Assembly (NCBI GenBank): GCA_049472395.1
Contig: JBLIRR010000012.1
Coordinates: 88,808 to 152,807, forward strand
Length of the DNA stretch: 64,000 nucleotides
DNA from: JBLIRR01 sp049472395
GTDB taxonomy: Bacteria > SZUA-182 > DTGQ01 > JBLIRR01
Direction of reading: 5' to 3'
The stretch's first letter is position 1. Every line of letters starts with the position of its first letter. A program made the translations under genes and the position numbers. The notes beneath the pieces are model-generated. The model did no database searches and was not told the origin of the DNA. It saw nothing but the letters and a program-made list of their open reading frames with translations. Shown in pieces: positions 42,901-51,661 of this stretch.

Positions 42901-44871
42901 GTCTTTCGCATTTAAATCCATGGTTGACTGCGCTAACTCTATTTCGAGCTTTCCTCTATTGATTATTTCCATATAGCTTGTTTTGATTTCTGATGCCTTT
43001 TCTTTTATATGCGCAATGAGCTGAGCACTAATAAGATCTTTATATTTTTTAATCTCTTCCTGCTGCATGGCTATTCGCTCAGAATATGCGGAAAAACTAT
43101 TATTTCCCAATAGATAACTTATCATTCCGCTTCTCATCATGGTATGTGGTTTTGCTCCAAATGTCCCATACTGTAAAGAAACAATGGTATCTTCAAGGCG
43201 CTGTAAACGCTTCAGTTCAGAGGTGAAAGCGCTCATATTGCTGTCTGTGGCCAACTCATCACTTAGCCCTTTAATAGGAAGGAGAGGGTTATTGTAATTT
43301 TCAAGGTAGAGTATACTATCATCCAAATATTCAATAGCAGCTTGACACACAGATAAAGCCTTTTCATAATGGGAGAATGCCTGATCAAAATCCCCCGTCA
43401 TCTTATGATTTTGTGCGAGGGCAAATCGGGCGTCCGAGGTAAAATATATTTCATTATACTGTTCAACGAGCTCTTTTAATATGGAGGACAATTCATCAGT
43501 CTTGTTTTGTCTGAGCAGTATCATGCCTTTCCCAATTAACGCATCCTTATAATGCGTGCTTGTGCGAGGGATTGCGCTGAATTTTTTTTCTGCTTCACTA
43601 TATTTATTTTGTCTGTAAAGCACCTTGGCCAGATAAAATGTGCAATCCTCCATAATACGTTCAGGGGATAGAATTTCCCTTGTCAGGGGAGGAATGTAAA
43701 GAGGGTGTGAATTTTCCAATATGTGGGTAAAATACTGGGTAGCTTCTGAAAATTTTTTTTGCTTGAGTGCCCCTAACGCCCTCAGATAGAGAATGGCATT
43801 ATCATGAGAAGAGAGTTTCTCAAATTTGTTCAGATTGTAATATGAGATGGCAGTGAGGAATCGACACTCATCCCTTAATTCAGGGCGAGATGAAGGTGGG
43901 AGCTTATGAAGAGTGGAAACGGCTTGTTCATATTCTTTAGAAAGAAGATGAATAATCCCTAACCTGATTATGCTCAATGCATAGTATTCATTACCTCTCA
44001 ATTCATTATTCTCTATTATTGAGGTATAACAGGAAACCGCATGCCTATATAATTCCATTTTGAGATAGGCTTCTGCCCGGAGAAAAAGTATTTCATCGGC
44101 AAGATTTCCGCACTCATCCAGATTGTTTAATATACTAAGAGCCAGAAAGTAGTTTTGGTTTTGAAAATGTGCGCGAGCACTTTTATATTCAAGGAAGGGC
44201 AGTTCCTTATTATGCGTGGGAATCATGGTTGTAATGCAGGTTCCATCGTTTTTGAATGATACATGCGCGTGTAAATTTTCTTTATCATCCTTAAACTCAA
44301 GGGTGCACTGATTTTTAATTCGCGGATCATTTTCTGCTTTTCTATGAAGACAATGGGCATCGGTAAGATGCAGGCAGGGAGATATGGGGTTTGACAATGC
44401 TGACCTATGCGATCCCTGCTGGCCAGCGACGTGGTAAATCAAAAATGTAAGGCGCAACTGGTGATGGCCCGCGCTTATAGAGTCTAAATAAAATTTTTGT
44501 GCAGATTCCTTCATTAATATTTCTTTTTGATCAGAGAAATTAAAATGAGAGGTGACATTATCCAGATTGGCTATAATATCAGTAATGATAAAATCATTGT
44601 CAGTGTTGTTTTCAAGATAAATAAGGAGCCTTTTTTTTTCGCTCTCACTCCTATGTTCCCATGCAAAATCCGCTATGTCATCAGTAAGGGCGGAGATCTC
44701 ATCTTCAAGGGTGCCTATTTGGGCGCCGGCCTTGTAAAGAGAGAGGCTCTGGATTTCATCAAGAGGGATCTCTAAGAGCCCCTTTGAATCAGCCTTTGAT
44801 AGTGAGGCGAAACAAATAAAGTATGATAAAAAAACTATGAGTAAATGATTGTGTTTAGATGTATATGACAA
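39985..44871 (-). CDS. Giant exported TPR protein, first gene of the ExbBD operon
   Basis: The 1628-residue protein has a signal-peptide-like N-terminus ending SKA|DS, a beta-type N-terminal region to about residue 200, and then more than 30 TPR/Sel1-like helical repeats (FALAQNHKMTGDFDQAFSHYEKAL and many like it). Several units resemble BamD/YbgF-type outer-membrane TPRs (YPESSLAPEVMLRLAEIFF). The only possible start is TTG with no clear ribosome binding site; no ATG occurs before the signal peptide. It is likely the periplasmic scaffold of this motor-linked complex. Homologous giant TPR proteins accompany AglQRS/ExbBD clusters; the precise role is unknown. Confidence 0.85.
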   Translation of the reverse strand: MSYTSKHNHLLIVFLSYFICFASLSKADSKGLLEIPLDEIQSLSLYKAGAQIGTLEDEISALTDDIADFAWEHRSESEKKRLLIYLENNTDNDFIITDIIANLDNVTSHFNFSDQKEILMKESAQKFYLDSISAGHHQLRLTFLIYHVAGQQGSHRSALSNPISPCLHLTDAHCLHRKAENDPRIKNQCTLEFKDDKENLHAHVSFKNDGTCITTMIPTHNKELPFLEYKSARAHFQNQNYFLALSILNNLDECGNLADEILFLRAEAYLKMELYRHAVSCYTSIIENNELRGNEYYALSIIRLGIIHLLSKEYEQAVSTLHKLPPSSRPELRDECRFLTAISYYNLNKFEKLSSHDNAILYLRALGALKQKKFSEATQYFTHILENSHPLYIPPLTREILSPERIMEDCTFYLAKVLYRQNKYSEAEKKFSAIPRTSTHYKDALIGKGMILLRQNKTDELSSILKELVEQYNEIYFTSDARFALAQNHKMTGDFDQAFSHYEKALSVCQAAIEYLDDSILYLENYNNPLLPIKGLSDELATDSNMSAFTSELKRLQRLEDTIVSLQYGTFGAKPHTMMRSGMISYLLGNNSFSAYSERIAMQQEEIKKYKDLISAQLIAHIKEKASEIKTSYMEIINRGKLEIELAQSTMDLNAKDPVLDQIITSYSTYLSEFPESPYADKITFQLAEIYYQKALIDFQKSLRDTDSKSDPKPHFDSAIALYGKMLWKFPESIYLDKALYALGYAYYEQGTLILAKNAFRHLLNRYPESSLAPEVMLRLAEIFFDENDFEDATILYQKALKRGEFPEHYSNDLLYKLAWSYYKEDKYEDSFSVFISLIDRYKENSSNPQLANDIMNQLSRILTDFIDISLIQDYLAMISEKTYHVDILYAVADSLFNEGRFKDAIIISQEAIKKYPLYARTPLLYSMIEQCYLKQNDPYQANHAREDLIRNYGENSPWWVEHTDAQQREIAFSLIDEAIRRTTFYLLQKKDENNYRHLISLYRDNKYSPTNEAQINALNFYLAECLFKTQQYNQALEEYKKLLTKKENNAYYEEAAYKMIVTLEKILSTGYQWKYRDKKGPLNEKEQEFLAACDRVTENFPEYKYRPEILYKKAELLYNRERYKDAIPPLHYIIEHYPQSEVYKSALKIAAHAYFQNENYHAAAEQFSLLVKLCDSLLKEKGHTVELFLTRKESHKMHMLSRFKGAEQSGNAEEFRSVAKEFPNAEIADVALYEAASLYKEAENDKMAYEIFQYLIKHYPKSPHTPAALLQVAAFYEKENDHKMAATSYEHIYRTYPKFEGSINALYKAGMLYERLQDWKKEEEIFELYLSKNPKEKLIEALFRKGYAQKKQNKNNEAFSSFQIAADTYKTFNEDTSTMNAYFAAWAQFSLAEEYFTQYTALHINGLSDEEMKRKLQLLSALIESYKKVYDYKVARWTTNATYTIACAIENLCDELLSPKKPAPLKSENEYLRAIQLKQKIANYYENAISFYKKNIDLWLSQSIENEWIDKSREKLVMNIARWGNVYEQIAQLIRNAPLPSILSEDEREQYRKALGVKAQSFINLAIKAYEENTNAYTWKISQNKYVKESYQRLAELSPQRYRREVIEIRRSPASIHNVSDHLYMEK

Positions 44872-45188
44872 TTTTATTAATTATTTTAATAATAATATCT
44901 AGAAAATTTTGCAGACACACACTCTGGCATTTTAGAGTGACCACAATACATGAAAATAAAGTGAGTTATCATAAATAAGCTTTATTTTCAGAACAAAAAA
45001 TGTGAATTATTGCCAAACTGTAGTTATTATACTCTACGGAATACATTTTGGCAATGATTTTACAGCAATCCTCATTTCAGCACTCATATTTTTGGCATCT
45101 ATCATGTGGTGAGTAGTCATTTTGTTGAATAAACACCTGATTTTTGCCGATAATAATAATAGAAATTATAATTTCAAGGAAAACTACT
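44872..45188. other. 317-bp divergent intergenic region with inverted repeats
   Basis: This separates the leftward TPR operon from a rightward TPR gene. Three inverted repeats are seen: CACTCT/AGAGTG (about 44919-44938), an 11-bp arm pair TGAAAATAAAG/CTTTATTTTCA (44951-44961 and 44980-44990), and ATTGCCAAA/TTTGGCAAT (45009-45017 and 45047-45055). None carries a terminator-like T run. They are candidate operators for the divergent promoters. No gene is seen. Confidence 0.45.
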
Positions 45189-46382
45189 ATGAGTGTTTTA
45201 TTAGAAAGCGTCAGTGCACACGATGTATTCATCTCTTCAATTCAACAACAAAGTCAATTGGACTCATTTGCAGAATCAGCCCTTCAGCAGGGAATTGAGC
45301 TTTATCAGCAAGAAGATTATGAGGGTGCGATAAAGTCATTTAAAAGAAGTATTGGCATATCACCACGATCAGAATATGCAATAGATATTTATAATTATAT
45401 TGCAAATTCTTATCTTCATCTGGATGACACTGAGAGTGCGATTGAGGCTTACACCAAAGCTCTCAGAATGGATACCTCACGGGATGATGTGCATATTAAG
45501 CTTGGGAATGTGTATTTTGGCTTAAAAAGATATAAAGAGGCGGAAGATGAATATGCAAAGGCAGTGAGGCTCAACCCATCCGCGAATAATTACTATGCCT
45601 TAGGACAAGCATACCTTAATACAGGAAAATATAACGAGGCAGAGGTCCTTTTTAAAAAGGTGCGAGAATTAACACCAAATGAACCTTCCGGTCTTTTTGG
45701 GTTAGGTTTGACCTATAGCAAACAGGAGCGTTTTAATGAAGCCATTGAGCAATTTTCAGAGTCTATTGCCATAGATGAGGAGTTTTATGATGCCTATGCA
45801 GAATTAGGATATACCTATGCTGATATGGGTTTTATAGATAAAGCAGAAGAGCAATTGACAATCCTGGAGGATAAAGACCCCTCGCTTGCCTATATTCTGG
45901 AATCCTATATATATAAAAAGAAATCACCAAAGATACTGTTTGCTCATATAACAGGCAGCTTTAAATATCAGATGCCTTTAAAAACCCCTCTCTCTGCCCT
46001 GGATACATATTTAGAGCAGGCGAACGCAGAAAAAAGTTTTACCATGATATTTCAATTTGACAAGCAGATGGAAAGGGAGTCTGTCGAGAATGAGCTTAAT
46101 TGGAAAATTAGCAGAGCAGCGGGCGACAGTCCGGGAGAAAACTATAATTTCGGATTACCGATTAGTTCCATTGAGGTGAAGGTCCCAACATATCCTGATT
46201 ATGTCTATTATGACGATTCCAACCTTACCGCAGTGGTGAAGTTTACTCTGCGTCAAAATGATACTGCTGATGCAAGGATTGATCCCTCCCACATAGAATT
46301 CAGATTCTCAGGGAAAGATATATTCGGGAATGTAATGCATACTGATTATGATCAATTTACCGGTTTCTCGAAAGTAGCGTAA
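45189..46382 (+). CDS. Cytoplasmic TPR protein with C-terminal beta domain
   Basis: The 397-residue protein has a short non-hydrophobic N-terminus and about six TPR units (about 30-230). The C-terminal region of about 140 residues (FAHITGSFKYQMPL to FGNVMHTDYDQFTG) is probably beta-sandwich and unassigned. No signal peptide is present. The start at 45189 follows AAGGAAAACTACT; an upstream in-frame TTG (45144) lacks support. It is divergent from the ExbBD operon, so it may be a functional neighbour. Confidence 0.75.
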   Translation: MSVLLESVSAHDVFISSIQQQSQLDSFAESALQQGIELYQQEDYEGAIKSFKRSIGISPRSEYAIDIYNYIANSYLHLDDTESAIEAYTKALRMDTSRDDVHIKLGNVYFGLKRYKEAEDEYAKAVRLNPSANNYYALGQAYLNTGKYNEAEVLFKKVRELTPNEPSGLFGLGLTYSKQERFNEAIEQFSESIAIDEEFYDAYAELGYTYADMGFIDKAEEQLTILEDKDPSLAYILESYIYKKKSPKILFAHITGSFKYQMPLKTPLSALDTYLEQANAEKSFTMIFQFDKQMERESVENELNWKISRAAGDSPGENYNFGLPISSIEVKVPTYPDYVYYDDSNLTAVVKFTLRQNDTADARIDPSHIEFRFSGKDIFGNVMHTDYDQFTGFSKVA

Positions 46383-46590
46383 AAATCCTCACATTTCATC
46401 TCGTTAAAATATTTTTAATTTCTATTTGAATATCTATAGATTATATGTTATCTTAAAAATAAAAAACCAGTTCTTAGTATTCCTCATGTAACTGAGAAAG
46501 CGGAGCTATATTTATTAAATAATCTAGTAAAAAAATAGAAGGAAATTTTTCACTGGAACATGCAATGCTTAAGGCCACGATAGAAGAAAT

Positions 46591-48012
46591 ATGGCTTCCA
46601 TATTCCTTGCAAATGCTCCATATTGTTTAGAGGAGAGGTATGGAAAACTGGCTTCTATTGGCGCGACTCTTCCCTGTCTCGGGCTTTTAATGTTAGGGGC
46701 TGGCCTGCGCCGGGCAGGGCATCGCGTCCGTATTGTGGATGCATCTGCGCAGTGCATAAGCAGCGAAAATATTCTCGAAGAGATTAAAAAGTTCCTACCT
46801 GATGTAATTGGGCTTACTGCTGTCACGCCTTCAATTATTAAAACAGCAAAGCTAGCCTCTACAATAAAGATTTCCTATCCATCGATACCTATACTCATTG
46901 GAGGCCCGCATTTTACAGCAGTTCCTCATAAAACGCTTACTGACTGCCGTGCTTTTGATTATGGTATTATAGGAGAAGGCGAGCAAACAGTCATCGATAT
47001 AATTGAGGCCTTGTCCGCCGGCAGAATACCATCAGATGTGCAAGGTATTGTTTTTCGAAAAAATGGCAAGGTCTGTTTCGCTCCCCCTCGCTTACCTATT
47101 AAGAACCTCGATGCGCTTCCCTTTCCTGCCTGGGATCTTCTCGATGGATTTCCTTTTCGATACCATCCGGCGCTTTTTAAATACAAAAGACTTCCTTCAA
47201 CGCACATTATATCAGCCAGGGGTTGTCCCAATAAGTGTATCTTCTGTGATACCTCTGTATTTAGTGGCCAGATAAGATTTCATAGCCCTGAATATATTTG
47301 GGAGATGGTTAATTACCTGGTGAAGAATTTCAAAATAAAGGAGATTATTTTTGAGGATGACCAATTTCTCATTAAAAAGGAAAGGGTTGAAAAAATATGT
47401 AGGGGATTCTTGAGAGCTAACTGGTCTATTTCTTGGTGCTGCAGTGGCAGGGCAAGCTCAGTGAATGATCTGTCGCTTCTTAGATTAATGAAGCGAGCGG
47501 GTTGCTGGCAGATCAGTTATGGGATAGAGTCGGGAAACCAGAAAATTCTAAACTTTGCAAAAAAGGCAATTAGAATCGATCAGATTGAGAAGGCGGTTCG
47601 CTTAACCCATAAAGCCGGAATCTTGGCCAAAGGATATTTTATTTTAGGCCTGCCTCATGAAACTGAGCAAACAATAAGAAACACTATTCGATTCGCAAAA
47701 AGTATTCCTTTGCATGATATAAGTGTTTTTACATTAACCCCATTTCCAGGCTCTCGGATGTTCGATATTGCAGAGCAACACGGAACAATAGTGAAGGATT
47801 TTGAGAAAATGAACCTGCTTGAAGTGGTGTATGTTCCACGAGGACTATCCAAGTCAAAGCTTTTGGATTATCAGCGTCTTTTCATGAAACAATTCTATCT
47901 GCGTCCCAGGATTATAGGTAACTATGCCGTAAGGCTTCTGGAAAATCCAATGAATATTCTTAATATGGGAAAAGGATTTTCCGGGTTCTTCAGGCATGTG
48001 TTCAAAGTCTAG
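46591..48012 (+). CDS. B12-binding-type radical SAM protein
   Basis: The 473-residue protein has an N-terminal cobalamin-binding-type domain (about 1-140; PCLGLLMLGAGLRRAGHRVRIVD, LTAVTPSI, IGGPHFTAVPHKTL) and a radical SAM core. The [4Fe-4S] motif is C212-x3-C216-x2-C219 (RGCPNKCIFCDTS), followed by EDDQFLI and GIESGNQKIL. Members methylate or rearrange unactivated carbons of sugars, lipids or secondary metabolites. Its place at the head of a glycosyltransferase set suggests modification of a surface sugar or lipid, which is inference. Confidence 0.92.
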   Translation: MASIFLANAPYCLEERYGKLASIGATLPCLGLLMLGAGLRRAGHRVRIVDASAQCISSENILEEIKKFLPDVIGLTAVTPSIIKTAKLASTIKISYPSIPILIGGPHFTAVPHKTLTDCRAFDYGIIGEGEQTVIDIIEALSAGRIPSDVQGIVFRKNGKVCFAPPRLPIKNLDALPFPAWDLLDGFPFRYHPALFKYKRLPSTHIISARGCPNKCIFCDTSVFSGQIRFHSPEYIWEMVNYLVKNFKIKEIIFEDDQFLIKKERVEKICRGFLRANWSISWCCSGRASSVNDLSLLRLMKRAGCWQISYGIESGNQKILNFAKKAIRIDQIEKAVRLTHKAGILAKGYFILGLPHETEQTIRNTIRFAKSIPLHDISVFTLTPFPGSRMFDIAEQHGTIVKDFEKMNLLEVVYVPRGLSKSKLLDYQRLFMKQFYLRPRIIGNYAVRLLENPMNILNMGKGFSGFFRHVFKV

Positions 48013-48040
48013 AACATAGTGTGCCATAAGGAGGGTCATT

Positions 48041-49165
48041 ATAAGAATAGGAATAAATGCTCTATTCCTCGTGGTCGGAGAGGGAGGCGGAATTGAAAGG
48101 TACCTGCGAAATCTTATCAAAGCCTTTCAGAAGATTGATCATATAAACGATTACACCCTTTTTACCAATAAGGACAATACGGGCACATTTGATCTTTCTG
48201 ATAATTTCAAGGAGTATTGTACTCCTGTTTCGGCACGTTTCCGCCCCATGAAGATACTTTGGGAGCAATGTATTCTCCCCTTTGAGGTCAAAAGAGCTGG
48301 AATAGATGTATTGCTCTCCCCTGGGAATCTCTCTCCCCTCATTGTCAGTTGTCCTTCTGTTGTGGTTATTCACGACCTGATCCCCTTCATATGGCCTGGC
48401 AATTTTTCAAAAGCAGAGCTTTATTCGTTAAGGATTTTACTTTACTTAACTGCCAAAAAGGCCACAAAGATCATTACTGTTTCAAAAAGCTCTGAAAGAC
48501 AGATCCTCCAGCAGTTCAACATTCCCGCTGAAAAAATCACTGTAGTCTATGAAGCCTGTGATGAAAAATTTTTATGTTCTCCCGCCCCCATTGAGAATAA
48601 AAAAAGGATAAAGGAGGAGTTAGGGCTGAAGGGTGATTTTATCCTTTATATCGCCCCAACCAGGCCACATAAAAATGCGAACCGAATGCTTTTGGCCTTT
48701 AGTCTTTTAAAAAAAAAATATAGGATTAAACACCGCCTTGTCATCACAGGATGCGCGGGATACCATCATAATGTTCTGCTCAAAATGATTAAAGATTTAG
48801 GACTTGCGGAAGAAGTCGTGTTCATTGGATATATTCCGGACGATGTATTACCTACCCTGTACTCTGCGGCTTCTGTTTTTATATATCCATCGTATTATGA
48901 AGGGTTCGGGCTGCCCGTTCTCGAGGCAATGGCCTGCGGTACACCGGTTGTGGCCTCTAATGCGACCTCACTTCCTGAGGTGGTAGGTGATGCAGCATTG
49001 CTCTTTGATCCTCATAGTACCATGCAGATAAGCGAGAGTCTCTACAAGGTATTAACCGATGAGCAATGCCGTCTTGCATTGACTGTGAAGGGAAAGAGAA
49101 GAGTAAGAGAGTTTTCCTGGGAAAAGAGCGCCAGAGAGATTTTGAAAGTGCTTCAAGCCCAATGA
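48041..49165 (+). CDS. GT4 glycosyltransferase with ATA start codon
   Basis: The GT-B enzyme of about 374 residues contains the family-4 donor block YPSYYEGFGLPVLEAMACGTPVVASNATSLPEV (about 286-318). Its first ATG/GTG/TTG codon is GTG at 48071, which would delete the first beta strand. The reading frame extends upstream as (M)RIGINALFLVVGEGGGIE, the normal GT4 N-terminus. The codon at its head is ATA (48041), exactly 6 nt after a perfect AAGGAGGG Shine-Dalgarno (48028-48035); ATT (48038) is the next option. A mutated or non-standard start is likely. It follows the radical SAM gene by 28 bp. Confidence 0.85.
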   Translation: MRIGINALFLVVGEGGGIERYLRNLIKAFQKIDHINDYTLFTNKDNTGTFDLSDNFKEYCTPVSARFRPMKILWEQCILPFEVKRAGIDVLLSPGNLSPLIVSCPSVVVIHDLIPFIWPGNFSKAELYSLRILLYLTAKKATKIITVSKSSERQILQQFNIPAEKITVVYEACDEKFLCSPAPIENKKRIKEELGLKGDFILYIAPTRPHKNANRMLLAFSLLKKKYRIKHRLVITGCAGYHHNVLLKMIKDLGLAEEVVFIGYIPDDVLPTLYSAASVFIYPSYYEGFGLPVLEAMACGTPVVASNATSLPEVVGDAALLFDPHSTMQISESLYKVLTDEQCRLALTVKGKRRVREFSWEKSAREILKVLQAQ

Positions 49166-49174
49166 TGGATAACT

Positions 49175-50401
49175 ATGATTAGAAATCTTATTGATGTCAG
49201 AAAACTGATCGACCGGTATGTAGGTATCCCTTTACTCTTTTCCCTTCGATTGCAAAATTTTTGTAGCGGCCGACCAAAGGCTGACATACTCCCGGATGAA
49301 AAGGTCAGTAAAGTATTAGTCATATATCTTTCGGGAATAGGCGATACGGTCATGATATTGTCTTGCCTCAAACATATAAGGGAGCATTATCCAGACGCAG
49401 AAATTTCCATTTTGGCGAGCTCTCAAAACTATGAAATAGTGAAAGCAAACCCTTACGCATCAAAAATTTTTCATCTTGATACAACGCGGGGGATGTCTGG
49501 ATTTATGGGAACGTTCGTCTCTATCACCAGGGAATTGCGGAGAATAGGGTACGACATAATAATTGATTTTGAACAATTCTTAAGATTATCTGCCCTTATT
49601 TGTTCTCTTTCAAAAGGAAAGAAAAAAGTTGGATTTAGGACCACACACCAGCACCGACATTATGCATATACAAACACATTAAGTTATGATTCTTCTATCC
49701 ATACCCTTGATAATTTTTTGGGATTGTTAAACCTTCTTGGAATCAACAACAAGCCGAAGGAATTGGAAGAGATATATGTTTCAGAAGAAGACAGATCAGT
49801 TGTGACAAGCCTTATTCAGGAAAATAATATTGTAGATACGGATGTGCTTATTGGAATTCATCCGGGTTCCGGAAATACCGGCATAAGCAGACGGTGGGAG
49901 CCTTGCCGGTTTAGCGCCATTGCCAATTTATTGATAAAGCACTATAATGCAAAGATTATATTCACCGGCACAAAAGATGAGGAATGGCTGATAGAGTCTA
50001 TATTATTCGGCATCGATTATAGTACAAATTGTTATAATTTCGCAGGCAAGGTAACACTTGGTCAATTACCGTTTCTCTTAGGGCGATTCCATGCCTATCT
50101 GTCAAATGATACAGGCCCTCTGCATATTGCTGCTGCCATGAACGTGGCAGTAGTTGCCCTGTTCGGCCCTAATACGCCCGTAAGGTACGGTCCCCTTGGA
50201 AATGGACACTGCGTTATCAATAGAGGCTTGGCATGTAGCCCTTGCATACTTGCCCATGAAGGAAAAGTCCCGTATTGCAGGAATAATAGGTGTATGCAAG
50301 AGATAAGCGTTGACGAAGTGTGGAAAGCCCTTGAGCGGGTAATTAAACCTCGAATTCCTCATTTTATTACCTCAAACGCTCCCAAATCTTTATCGCATTG
50401 A
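49175..50401 (+). CDS. GT9 (heptosyltransferase-like) glycosyltransferase
   Basis: The 408-residue protein has the GT9 signatures VLVIYLSGIGDTVMILSCLKHIREHYP (about 48-74) and IGIHPGSGNTGISRRWEPCRF (about 229-249). It also has the acceptor/donor region LSNDTGPLHIAAAMNVAVVALFGPNTPVRYGP (about 309-340). GT9 enzymes add heptose or related sugars to lipopolysaccharide core from ADP-activated donors on the cytoplasmic face. An extra CSPCILAHEGKVPYCRNNRCM Cys cluster sits near the C-terminus, as in some heptosyltransferases. It is 9 bp after the GT4 gene and overlaps the convergent GT2 gene by 12 bp. Confidence 0.9.
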   Translation: MIRNLIDVRKLIDRYVGIPLLFSLRLQNFCSGRPKADILPDEKVSKVLVIYLSGIGDTVMILSCLKHIREHYPDAEISILASSQNYEIVKANPYASKIFHLDTTRGMSGFMGTFVSITRELRRIGYDIIIDFEQFLRLSALICSLSKGKKKVGFRTTHQHRHYAYTNTLSYDSSIHTLDNFLGLLNLLGINNKPKELEEIYVSEEDRSVVTSLIQENNIVDTDVLIGIHPGSGNTGISRRWEPCRFSAIANLLIKHYNAKIIFTGTKDEEWLIESILFGIDYSTNCYNFAGKVTLGQLPFLLGRFHAYLSNDTGPLHIAAAMNVAVVALFGPNTPVRYGPLGNGHCVINRGLACSPCILAHEGKVPYCRNNRCMQEISVDEVWKALERVIKPRIPHFITSNAPKSLSH

Positions 50402-51397
50402 ATTGATAAGATGTGTGCCAAAATCCATATAAGCCTGAACCAAAGGTTTGATAAGATACCACTCTCCGCGCCAGGTAACTGCTGCCAACTTGCCAAAAAA
50501 TCGACAAAACATAGCCAAGGGTAATAGCTGGGGATAACAGTTTTTTGTAAACAAAAGCGTACTCAAATTTTCGTGATAATTAGATAACCTGATTTTTTTT
50601 CGATTTGCAAAACCGGGCCTACCAATGCTGGCACCTCCTTTATGGTATATAATACTTTGGGGAGACCACATCAATTCAAAACCAGCCTTCTTAGCGCGAG
50701 TACATAAATCTAACTCCTCGTAAAAGAGGAAGTAGTCCTCATTAAACAGTCCTACTTTTCGGAAAACTTCATCCCGTATAAACATCGAGACACCAGAAAT
50801 ATAATCAAGATTGAGCTTTGGAGATTTTTTTAACAGGTCACTCAAAATTTGATTCTTTAAAGCAAAACGAGCAACTGTGGTGATTGGCTCATACCAACAA
50901 CCCCCGGCGCACTCAAGTCTGTCGTTTGTATCGCTAGAAATAATTGTGCTGCCGAAAATTCCAGCTTTAGGTTCATTCTTAGCGCTCAAGTATAAATATC
51001 TTAAGGCGTGAGAATGGACTTTGCTATCGTTATTTAATATCCAGATAAAATCAAAACAGCCCTGATGCAAAGCCCAGCGTATACCAGGATTATTACCCCC
51101 TGAAAATCCTAAGTTGCTGGGATTCTGAATAAAGACAAAAGAAGGAATGAAAGACAGACTTTTTTCTTCAATTTCAGATCCTAGATGCTGAATTTGCGAG
51201 GTCAAAAAATGATTTCTTGCCCAATTAAGTATATGGTGTTGAGAATTATCCGTTGAATTGTTGTCACAGACAACTATACTAAATGGTCTTAACTTGGCTT
51301 CGAAAAGGGACTGCACACATTCAAGAGTATACATCCATCCGTTCCAATTAACCATTATTGCACAAGTCTTAAGTGACGTAAAAGAGATTTTTCCCAA
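50390..51397 (-). CDS. GT2 glycosyltransferase (rhamnosyltransferase-like)
   Basis: The 335-residue GT-A enzyme reads CAIMVNWNGWMYTLECVQSL, VVCDNNSTDNS, NPSNLGFSGGNNPGIRWAL, FIWILNNDSKV (DxD-like) and YFLFYEELDLCTRAKKAGF, the GT2 rhamnosyltransferase/WbbL pattern. The only start that preserves the first beta strand is TTG at 51397; the first ATG (residue 15) would cut into it. It is divergent from the Wzm gene. It probably adds a sugar to the surface polysaccharide. Confidence 0.9.
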   Translation of the reverse strand: MGKISFTSLKTCAIMVNWNGWMYTLECVQSLFEAKLRPFSIVVCDNNSTDNSQHHILNWARNHFLTSQIQHLGSEIEEKSLSFIPSFVFIQNPSNLGFSGGNNPGIRWALHQGCFDFIWILNNDSKVHSHALRYLYLSAKNEPKAGIFGSTIISSDTNDRLECAGGCWYEPITTVARFALKNQILSDLLKKSPKLNLDYISGVSMFIRDEVFRKVGLFNEDYFLFYEELDLCTRAKKAGFELMWSPQSIIYHKGGASIGRPGFANRKKIRLSNYHENLSTLLFTKNCYPQLLPLAMFCRFFGKLAAVTWRGEWYLIKPLVQAYMDFGTHLINSMR

Positions 51398-51661
51398 ATC
51401 AAACTCGTTTTGCTGTATGTAGTTGATAAATGAGACCTATTGTTAATAACCTCACTCCAATCCGGAAAGGAGTGGTTTGTCCTCTATCTTGCAAAATAAC
51501 TTATGACGAGGTATCATATTAAATTATTTTTATTCGAAAAGCAATTGGCTTTTCTATGAAATTTCGGATTTTTTATTCCATATATAAACTAAAAAGCACG
51601 CTAGGAAGAAGGACTATTTAAGCTTGAGAAGATTTGATCAATCAATTAAGGGATTATAACT

